17,309 nucleotides of DNA from JANRKG01 sp033763635 (lineage in GTDB: Bacteria > Cyanobacteriota > Cyanobacteriia > GCF-001939115), in NCBI GenBank assembly GCA_033763635.1, contig JANRKG010000364.1:1-17309 (forward strand). Reading direction: 5' to 3'. The number at the start of each line of letters is the position of its first letter. Positions within the stretch are counted from its first letter, which is position 1. The position numbers were made by a program, and so were the translations under genes. Positions 6,739 to 12,772 of this stretch are shown here, piece after piece. A model generated the notes under the pieces. It had not been told where the DNA came from. It did no database searches and was given only the letters and a program-made list of their open reading frames with translations.

Positions 6739-7926
6739 ATGCGCGTAATTTTAATGACGGGGAAGGGAGGGGTTGGCAAAACTTCCGTTGCCGCCGCAAC
6801 GGGGTTGCGATGTGCTGAACTCGGTTACAAAACGCTAGTTTTAAGTACGGACCCGGCCCATTCCCTTGCAGACAGTTTCGATCGCGAATTAGGGCACGAA
6901 CCTCAGGAAATCCGCCCCAATCTGTGGGGAGCCGAGTTGGATGCTCTCATGGAACTGGAAAACAACTGGGGAGCCGTCAAGCGCTACATTACTCAGGTGC
7001 TCCAGGCTAGAGGTTTGGAAGGAGTTGAGGCCGAGGAGTTAGCGATTCTGCCAGGGATGGATGAGATTTTCAGCCTGGTGCGGATGAAACGCCACTACGA
7101 TGAAGGCATCTATGACGTGCTAATTATTGACTCAGCTCCTACCGGAACTGCCCTCCGGCTTCTGAGCTTGCCGGAAGTGGCGGGATGGTACATGCGCCGC
7201 TTCTACAAACCTTTCCAAAATGTCTCTGCGGCGCTCCGCCCTATCTTCGAACCCATCTTTAGGCCGCTGGCTGGTTTCTCTCTGCCAGATAAAGAAGTGA
7301 TGGAAGCGCCTTATGAGTTCTATGAGCAGATTGAGGCTCTGGAAAAAGTCTTGACCGATAGTTCCCAGACCTCAGTACGGCTCGTAACAAATCCGGAAAA
7401 GATGGTCATTAAAGAATCCCTCCGAGCCCATGCTTACCTGAGCCTTTATAACGTGGGCACGGATCTCGTCATCGCCAATCGCATCATTCCCGATCAGGTG
7501 ACAGATCCCTTCTTCCAACGCTGGAAAGAAAATCAGCAGCAATATCGCCAGGAAATTCACGATAACTTCAGCCCGCTCCCTGTCAAAGAGGTGCCCCTCT
7601 ACTCTGAGGAAATGTGTGGGCTTGCGGCTCTCGATCGCCTCAAGGAAACACTGTACGCTGGGGAAGACCCCACTCAGGTTTACTACAAAGAAACAACTCT
7701 GAGGGTGGTGCAGGAACAAAGCCAATACAGCCTCGAAGTTTACCTGCCAGGAATCCCCAAAAATCAGGTTGAATTGAGCAAGTCAGGGGATGAACTGAAT
7801 ATCCGAATCGGCAACCATCGCCGTAATCTGGTTCTGCCCCAATCTCTCGCGGCTCTCCAACCCGCTGGAGCCAAGATGGAAGAGGATTACTTGAAAATTC
7901 GATTTGCAGATATGAGTAAGAATTAA
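6739..7926 (+). CDS. ArsA/Get3-family ATPase with alpha-crystallin domain (Get3d type)
   Basis: A 395-residue cytosolic ATPase. The deviant Walker A GKGGVGKT is at residues 8-15, switch I is STDPAHSLADSF (about 36-47), switch II is IIDSAPTGTALRLL (about 129-142), and an adenine-side IANR follows. The ATPase half ends near residue 305; residues about 313-392 form a small HSP20/alpha-crystallin-like domain (YSLEVYLPGIPKNQVELS, LVLPQSL, LKIRFAD). This fusion is the architecture of Get3d, the ArsA/Get3 branch of cyanobacteria and plastids. Its client is not established; the resemblance to Get3 suggests binding of a hydrophobic segment, and arsenite transport should not be assumed. The CxxC of eukaryotic Get3 is not seen. 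AAGGTAGG lies just upstream of the ATG and supports this start. Confidence 0.9.
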   Translation: MRVILMTGKGGVGKTSVAAATGLRCAELGYKTLVLSTDPAHSLADSFDRELGHEPQEIRPNLWGAELDALMELENNWGAVKRYITQVLQARGLEGVEAEELAILPGMDEIFSLVRMKRHYDEGIYDVLIIDSAPTGTALRLLSLPEVAGWYMRRFYKPFQNVSAALRPIFEPIFRPLAGFSLPDKEVMEAPYEFYEQIEALEKVLTDSSQTSVRLVTNPEKMVIKESLRAHAYLSLYNVGTDLVIANRIIPDQVTDPFFQRWKENQQQYRQEIHDNFSPLPVKEVPLYSEEMCGLAALDRLKETLYAGEDPTQVYYKETTLRVVQEQSQYSLEVYLPGIPKNQVELSKSGDELNIRIGNHRRNLVLPQSLAALQPAGAKMEEDYLKIRFADMSKN

Positions 7927-7930
7927 GAAC

Positions 7931-8001
7931 TGGGTAATCGGTAATCACTGTAAAGGAGAAGGCAATTGATCAGCCCATGACTCTTTACCCATTACCGATT
8001 A
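7931..8001. repeat. Heptamer-based inverted repeat, copy 2
   Basis: TAATCGGTAAT at 7935-7945 is exactly inverted at 7991-8001 (11 bp arms, 45-nt spacer). The left arm is preceded by GGG, giving GGGTAAT-CGGTAAT; the right arm region also contains ACCCATTACC. It fills the gap between two convergent genes (7926 and 8012), so a bidirectional terminator role is possible here, but neither arm is followed by a clear T-run. Confidence 0.7.
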
Positions 8002-8011
8002 TTCGCTCCCA

Positions 8012-8647
8012 TTACGCTTCTGAAGAAGACAGTTGTTTGTTCTCTTCGGTTGCTAATCGTTGAATTTCCTCTTGCTCTTGCTTCAGTAAGCTGACGAGAT
8101 GCACGATCGCCAGAACTACGGCGGCGATTGCCAGAATGTAGCTATGCAGGGTGTAAAGCCGTTGAACGGTGAGGGAACCTACGCTATCTCCCCCGGCCAC
8201 GAGGGTCCGCAGGAAGGAACCGATATAGGGAATTGCTTCGATCGTCCCTAGCTCAATGCGAAACCGCCAGTAACCTAGTTGGGACCAGTCCAACAACACC
8301 GAAGTCCAAGCCAAACCGATCCCGGTCAAAATCAATGTAATGCCACTGATCCAGGCGGTCAGCCAACTGGTCCGGAATTTTTCGCCCAGAAACATCACCA
8401 CCATTTGAATGAGGGCTAACCCAATCAAGCCATTTCCAGCGATGTCATGCAGACTTCTAACGAGCCAGCCATTGGAAATTTCAGTGGTTACATCTTGAAG
8501 AGAGCGATATGCTCCGCCTGCGGTGGGTTCATAATAAAACGACAATAAAATACCAGTGACAGCCGCTATCAGGCAGAGGGTGAGGATCGCAACGGAAAGA
8601 ATCGTAGCCAATCGACGCAGGATAAAGCCGTAGGACATAACACCCAC
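8012..8647 (-). CDS. Cytochrome b6-like membrane protein (PetB paralogue)
   Basis: A 211-residue protein with the four-helix core of cytochrome b6: a first helix ending FYYEPT (37-42), then AYRSLQDVTTEISNGWLVRSLH, a DWSQLGYW segment (120-127), AIPYIGSFL and a last helix from LYTLHSY. Against PetB, haem ligands H86, H187 and H202 correspond to H67, H168 and H183, but the position of H100 (14 residues after the first) is Q81. One haem therefore keeps both histidines and the other has one. C25 lies one residue off the position of the cysteine that holds haem c-n in b6f. No petD or Rieske gene is nearby, and the charged C-terminal tail (KQEQEEIQRLATEENK) is unlike PetB. It is probably a membrane electron carrier outside the main b6f complex; partner unknown. 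Confidence 0.85.
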   Translation of the reverse strand: MGVMSYGFILRRLATILSVAILTLCLIAAVTGILLSFYYEPTAGGAYRSLQDVTTEISNGWLVRSLHDIAGNGLIGLALIQMVVMFLGEKFRTSWLTAWISGITLILTGIGLAWTSVLLDWSQLGYWRFRIELGTIEAIPYIGSFLRTLVAGGDSVGSLTVQRLYTLHSYILAIAAVVLAIVHLVSLLKQEQEEIQRLATEENKQLSSSEA

Positions 8648-8798
8648 CTCAATGAGTAAAAATATTTAAGAAACCTATCTCTTATATTACAAAATATTAA
8701 TACTGCTGAGAGATATCAGGACAGCTTGCTCCTCTAAAGAACGGTTGTTTCATCCTTCGCCAGCAGAATTCTTAGGCGATTTTGTGAAAAGAGTTTAC

Positions 8799-8858
8799 CC
8801 GCGTTTATGACCTTCGACTCCACTCAGGGCATAAACGCGGATTGAGCGAAGCCGAAAC
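8799..8858. repeat. Interlocked palindromic element
   Basis: CCGCGTTTATG (8799-8809) is inverted exactly as CATAAACGCGG (8830-8840), an 11-bp stem with a 20-nt loop. The loop contains TTCGACTCCACTCA (8813-8826), which can pair with TGAGCGAAGCCGAA (8843-8856) at 11 of 14 positions. The second motif resembles a dispersed cyanobacterial palindrome with a TTCGACTCCGCTCA core. A T-run (about 8868-8876) follows, so a terminator role on the plus strand is possible. Confidence 0.65.
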
Positions 8859-9181
8859 CAGCGGGGAATTTTTTTCTAAAAAGCTCCTTAGAAGGCGACA
8901 AAAATAATTAAAAGAATGTAAAGAAAATCAATGGGTGGCTGTTATTTTTCACCTACTGGGACTTATTTCTTGATAGAAACATACTGTTTTTTGAGAAAAA
9001 GATAGCAGCAGCAAGTCTTTGGGTGAATTCTTGTTTTTTACGAGAAGAGGTTTAATTTCTGGCTAAATTCACTTCTGTAACTCGTCTTAATATAGAAACT
9101 TATTTTTTTCTTGAAAAGGCTTCAAAAGTATTGCTTGAAACAATTTAAATTTCTTACGGGTATTCAATTGAAGATAGTTCC

Positions 9182-9252
9182 CTGCCCTGAAAGCTATCCC
9201 TTAGATAGAAGGCAGTGTCACTTTAAACTTTAAGTTTTCTTTTCTTTTTTGC
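9182..9252 (+). terminator. Candidate hairpin/T-rich terminator of an unannotated RNA
   Basis: CTGCC (9182-9186) pairs with GGCAG (9211-9215), enclosing CTATC (9194-9198) with GATAG (9204-9208). A second small hairpin, AAACT (9225-9229) with AGTTT (9233-9237), is followed by a T-rich tail to about 9250. No gene precedes it on this strand, so if it terminates transcription the transcript is non-coding. No known cyanobacterial RNA family was recognised. Confidence 0.25.
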
Positions 9253-9427
9253 ATCTCAAAAGAGTTCTGGATAGTGAAACTAATCTTAATGCCAGCATGG
9301 GTAGATCCCTCCAGTAAATAGGTAGATAACCGCTTGAAATTGATCCCCATTTTCTTTAACTTCATAGTATAGGGTTTGATATCGATTTCAGACAGTCTCT
9401 TTTTTTGAATTAGGTGGTTTAATAATC

Positions 9428-9607
9428 ATGACTAAGTGTCCTTGTTGCTCAGAACCGATGCTGAGGCATGCCCGCAATCACCGCGTTTATTGGTTCTGTT
9501 CTCACTGCTGGCAAGAGATGCCTAACTTGCCCTCTATCTTAAGAGATAACCATTTAAAACAAGTTTCCCTCATGGGAAATCGCCTTGAAGAACTGGTTTG
9601 TCGATGA
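9428..9607 (+). CDS. 59-residue zinc-ribbon protein
   Basis: A short frame, ATG 9428 to TGA 9605-9607, encodes a protein with two cysteine knuckles: CPCC at residues 4-7 and CSHC at 24-27, followed by WQEMP. The stretch LRHARNHRVYWFCSHCWQEM fits a family of tiny cyanobacterial zinc-ribbon proteins that I recall as sharing an RH..VYWFC..CWQEMP core; no function is known to me. Metal binding by the four cysteines is likely; a nucleic-acid or protein partner is only a guess. AGGTGG (9412-9417) lies 10 nt upstream of the ATG. A possible promoter is TTGATC (9340-9345) with TAGTAT (9365-9370), spacing 19, which is weak. It stands alone in a long gene-poor stretch. Confidence 0.75.
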   Translation: MTKCPCCSEPMLRHARNHRVYWFCSHCWQEMPNLPSILRDNHLKQVSLMGNRLEELVCR

Positions 9608-9609
9608 TG

Positions 9610-9657
9610 GGTTTGTGTTAATTAATTGGTGCGTAAATGAACTGACAAACCAATTTT
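9610..9657 (+). terminator. Candidate terminator after the zinc-ribbon gene
   Basis: Two alternative 7-bp stems overlap: GGTTTGT (9610-9616) with ACAAACC (9645-9651), and AATTGGT (9624-9630) with ACCAATT (9649-9655). The second runs into TTTT (9654-9657). Placement directly after the stop codon supports a terminator, but the T-run is short. Confidence 0.35.
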
Positions 9658-9689
9658 ATAATCAGAAATGGTGTAAAGAATTCTGTCAC

Positions 9690-9713
9690 AAACTCAGATA
9701 AAAACTCAGATAG
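9690..9713. repeat. 12-bp tandem duplication
   Basis: AAACTCAGATAA (9690-9701) is followed at once by AAACTCAGATAG (9702-9713), 11 of 12 identical. No function is apparent. Confidence 0.7.
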
Positions 9714-9753
9714 AAGAGCGTTCTTTCACGGCAAGCCAACAAAAAATTGCTTT

Positions 9754-9808
9754 AAAAAATAATGATCAGGCTCTCTCCCGACTCTCAAAGTTGGAGTGGG
9801 CATAGAGC
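9754..9808 (-). terminator. Candidate terminator of the acyltransferase gene
   Basis: GCTCT (9770-9774) pairs with AGAGC (9804-9808), and inside it CCC.ACTC (9777-9784) pairs with GAGTGGG (9794-9800), loop 9785-9793. Read on the minus strand, six T residues (9759-9754) follow about 10 nt after the stem. The element is 39 bp beyond the stop codon of the acyltransferase gene. The gap before the T-run makes it imperfect. Confidence 0.4.
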
Positions 9809-9846
9809 ATGGTTTAGCAATTGATGATTGGGTGATGATTTGTAAG

Positions 9847-11277
9847 TTAAAAGATCATTGCTTCAAAAGCGGTTTGAATATCTTGGGTTAAGTCTGTCAC
9901 AGCTTGTTTTGCGTTTCTACGGCTAGATTGATAGGTTTCCCAACGGGCAGAGATTGAAATGGGTTCACCAATTTTTAAATAAGCTCGTTGGGAACCTAAT
10001 TGGGGTCTGTAAAAGGGATTTCCCCCTTTAATGCGGGTGATCATATCCCAAATCAAAAGTGCCGTTTCCGCAAATCTTTCTACGGTGGGTTTTTCTAAAA
10101 CATATTTCCCGGTTACTGCCACAAAACTTTCGACCAGCCGCATGTGCCACATCCGCAGACTCGCTTCTTCTGCAAGGCGATCGGCCAACCCCCGTTCTAA
10201 AGGAGAAAGGCTTTCCAGGTTTTTAATATCCTCTCGATAAATCCGCTCCCATCCGGCCTGTTCCAACCGACGGCAGCGATCGATCACGCTTCCTTTGGGT
10301 TGCAAGTCAAAGTATTCTTCTGCAACCTGTAACGCAACATCTAAAAGGTTTTGCAGACGGTTTGCAAACGATCGCGCTTCCATAGAGGCTGCTTGATCGG
10401 GTTCACCTGCGCTGGAAGGGCTTGCTTTCGGGATCAGAGGTTTGTTGTAGAACTGGCTGTAGTATTGCTCCATAAGGGTTAGCAAGTGTTCGCCCAGTTG
10501 ATAAAGGCGAGCATAAAGAACTGTGACTTCTCGATCGCCCGGAAGCGGTTGAAGGGGAATCTGGGGAATCGATGTTGGGGTGAGACCGCTCTCAGCTTCC
10601 AGTTGGCCCAGGAGTTGCTCAATACGCTGCCAGGGAGCATTAACGTAACGGTATTGAATTCCGATCGGCACTACCCAGACTGCTTCCGATCGCCCCGCCT
10701 TCGCCAGGTCTTCCGCACACCAGAATCCCATCTGGGCGATCCCTGGTTCTAAGGGACTAATCACCTCATTGTGACCATTCGTGGCCCCTTCAGGAGCCGC
10801 CGCCATAGGAAACGGGCCATTGGCGAACAATTCGCGAATGGATTTCAAACCAGCCCGGTCAATTTTGCCCCGTTGAATGGGAGTACACCCCAGACGAGAG
10901 TAAAGAGGCCCAACAAATTGGCCTGCCCAAAGGGGAATGCCGCGATCATAAATAAAGTGGGCATGAGTTGGCTTTTGCAAAGGAATTTTATGCTGCCTTG
11001 CTGCCTGCGGTACTTTTTGCCAAAGCAGGTTTGCCATGACAACGGGATCATTCACACTGGGATGGCGAAAGGCCATCATAAACCGCACTTTGCCAGTCTG
11101 AAATTGTTGATAGAGATCTGCCAACACTTCAACGCGATCGGCCTCAATCTCAGAAATTTGAGTGCCAAACCGCTGCCATCCCGGCATTAACAATTGCATC
11201 AGACGCAACACAACGGGGTTGAAAGCAGGGGGAATAAATTCGAGAGGGGGTTGGACCTGTTGAATGGATACGCTCAC
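9847..11277 (-). CDS. Glycerolipid acyltransferase-like protein (PlsB/PlsC fold)
   Basis: A 476-residue protein with the glycerol-phosphate acyltransferase motifs: FRHPSVND gives the HX4D catalytic pair (H72, D77), followed by HFIYDRGIPLW (motif II region), and MAAAPEGATNGHNEVISPLEPG as the glycerol-phosphate binding EGxxN-like block, then VWVVPIGIQYRY. The acyltransferase half ends near residue 230. The C-terminal half is helical and contains a long loop rich in Ser, Ala and Pro (about 275-300). By family it would transfer an acyl chain to a glycerol-phosphate-type acceptor at the membrane, although acceptor and acyl donor cannot be told, and it is longer than typical PlsC (about 240). It is divergent from the histidine kinase with 130 bp between the starts. 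Confidence 0.82.
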   Translation of the reverse strand: MSVSIQQVQPPLEFIPPAFNPVVLRLMQLLMPGWQRFGTQISEIEADRVEVLADLYQQFQTGKVRFMMAFRHPSVNDPVVMANLLWQKVPQAARQHKIPLQKPTHAHFIYDRGIPLWAGQFVGPLYSRLGCTPIQRGKIDRAGLKSIRELFANGPFPMAAAPEGATNGHNEVISPLEPGIAQMGFWCAEDLAKAGRSEAVWVVPIGIQYRYVNAPWQRIEQLLGQLEAESGLTPTSIPQIPLQPLPGDREVTVLYARLYQLGEHLLTLMEQYYSQFYNKPLIPKASPSSAGEPDQAASMEARSFANRLQNLLDVALQVAEEYFDLQPKGSVIDRCRRLEQAGWERIYREDIKNLESLSPLERGLADRLAEEASLRMWHMRLVESFVAVTGKYVLEKPTVERFAETALLIWDMITRIKGGNPFYRPQLGSQRAYLKIGEPISISARWETYQSSRRNAKQAVTDLTQDIQTAFEAMIF

Positions 11278-11367
11278 GGCAATCTCCCATGAAGATTATG
11301 AAGTTTTATGAGTTTTTTTAAGGCTTGCCTACATTTCCCAGGGGAGATGAATTATTTGTAAGAAAGA

Positions 11368-11390
11368 ACAATAATTTTCCACAATAATTT
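11368..11390. promoter_or_regulatory. Direct repeat in the acyltransferase/kinase divergent leader
   Basis: ACAATAATTT occurs at 11368-11377 and again at 11381-11390, exact copies with a 3-nt spacer (13-bp period). It lies 17 nt before the start codon of the histidine kinase, in the leader shared with the divergent acyltransferase gene. A pair of half-sites for a regulator is possible; low complexity makes chance a real alternative. Confidence 0.35.
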
Positions 11391-11407
11391 CTTTTTTAAT
11401 AATAAAA

Positions 11408-12772
11408 ATGACCTTGATTTTACATCCCGCACTGATGGTGCATGATTTCCATGTTCCTTGGGGATCAATGAATACCTTACTCAATATCAGTCTTACTGGC
11501 TGTTATTTGGCAATTATTACAATGATTTCTACTGATCTTAGGAAGAGCCACACCCCAGAAATTCAATTATTTTCCCTGTCTCTTCTTGGGTTGTTTACGA
11601 GTTGTGGATTCAGTCATCTTTTAACATTTTGGGATAGTACAACTTCTCATTTTTATGGAGTTCATTGGACTTTGCATGGACTGGGCATCGTTTCAGCGAT
11701 CGTCCTGCTCTTGAGTCAGCGTTCCTTTCTCCAAACCAATCAATCCATCCAGACTCTAACGGCTCAACACCAGATCGAGCAACAAAATCTGGAACTGCAA
11801 CAAAAGAATTTAGAACTAGAACGGGTCATTAACCAACGATCGCAGGAATTAGGCCAACAAAGTCAACGCCTCGATAGAATTCTGACCGAATTACAACGGA
11901 TGCAGGTCAATTTAATTCAGTTAGAAAAAAGTTCTCTGTTGGGGCAAATGATTGCAGGCATCTCCCATGAAATTAGCAATCCTGTGAATTTTATTGCTGG
12001 GAATCTTCCCCATATTGAAGACTATATGGAAGACCTGGTGCGATTGCTGACGGCGTATGAAGTCGCTCTGGGTCCCGATCTCCAGCGTCCTGAGTTACAA
12101 GCCGTTGCCGAAGAGATCGATCGCGAATTTATTCTCGAAGATTTTCCATTGGTTCTTCATTCCATTCGGCAGGGGACAGAACGGATTCGTGGGCTAATTG
12201 ATAATCTAGAAAACTTCTACCGGACTGATGCGGCTACGGGGATGAAGTTCACCAATTTAAATGAAATTTTGGGAAGCGTTCTTACCTTGCTACAAAATCG
12301 GTACAAGAAAAAAATTCAAGTCATTCGCCAGTTTGAAGAGATTCCTCTAGTTGAGTGTTGCCCAACTCAACTCAGCCAGGTCTTTCTCAATCTCATCAGC
12401 AATTCGATCGAAGTGCTGTTAGAAAAAAGCACGACGCTCGATCGTCAGATCGAGGTGATGACTCGGTTAATGGGGGACGATCGGGTGGCGGTTATGATTT
12501 CTGACAATGGAGCGGGGATGCCCCAGGAAGTGCAGGAACACCTGTTTGAACCCTTCTACACAACCAAACCTGTGGGAATTGGGACCGGATTAGGATTGTC
12601 GATCGCCCATTATATTGTGACGGAAGCGCATCGAGGCCGCATTTACTGTTGCTCGGCACTGGGGGAAGGGACAACTTTCATCGTGGAATTACCCATTCAT
12701 CAACCCAATCGGATTTCGTCGATGGTCACGCTATCCCATGTTTCTCTGTTGGAGACTGAGGTCGTCAACTAG
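11408..12772 (+). CDS. Sensor histidine kinase with ethylene-receptor-like membrane domain
   Basis: A 454-residue membrane kinase. Residues about 20-110 form three hydrophobic helices. The second ends SCGFSHLLTFW, which resembles the CGATHLINLW of the ethylene-binding domain of ETR1; C66 and H70 match its copper ligands C65 and H69. The first helix lacks its conserved Asp (N22 by alignment) and Pro, so ligand binding is uncertain. A coiled coil (about 115-175, rich in Gln and Leu) leads to the HisKA domain with H187 in AGISHEISNP. The HATPase domain shows FLNLISNSIEVL (N box), DNGAGMP, FEPFYTTK and GTGLGLS, so the kinase looks active. No response regulator is adjacent. There is no clear Shine-Dalgarno. 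The stop overlaps that of the convergent recombinase gene by 4 nt. Confidence 0.88.
   Translation: MTLILHPALMVHDFHVPWGSMNTLLNISLTGCYLAIITMISTDLRKSHTPEIQLFSLSLLGLFTSCGFSHLLTFWDSTTSHFYGVHWTLHGLGIVSAIVLLLSQRSFLQTNQSIQTLTAQHQIEQQNLELQQKNLELERVINQRSQELGQQSQRLDRILTELQRMQVNLIQLEKSSLLGQMIAGISHEISNPVNFIAGNLPHIEDYMEDLVRLLTAYEVALGPDLQRPELQAVAEEIDREFILEDFPLVLHSIRQGTERIRGLIDNLENFYRTDAATGMKFTNLNEILGSVLTLLQNRYKKKIQVIRQFEEIPLVECCPTQLSQVFLNLISNSIEVLLEKSTTLDRQIEVMTRLMGDDRVAVMISDNGAGMPQEVQEHLFEPFYTTKPVGIGTGLGLSIAHYIVTEAHRGRIYCCSALGEGTTFIVELPIHQPNRISSMVTLSHVSLLETEVVN

Larger units (their letters stand above)
8648..9427. other. 780-bp AT-rich intergenic region
   Basis: No convincing protein frame is found here on either strand. 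It separates the start of the cytochrome b6-like gene from the zinc-ribbon gene. It holds the interlocked palindromes at 8799-8858 and a hairpin plus T-rich tail at 9182-9252, listed separately. The stretch 8881-9180 is notably A/T-rich with T and A tracts and nothing that I can name. Confidence 0.7.

Noticed and set aside
6739..7926. Arsenite-efflux ATPase ArsA
   Set aside because: There is only one ATPase half, no arsB/arsR/arsC nearby, and an HSP20-like C-terminal domain, which fits Get3d rather than arsenic efflux.
8012..8647. The main petB gene of the b6f complex
   Set aside because: One haem histidine is Gln, the cysteine for haem c-n is off position, the tail differs and petD is absent.
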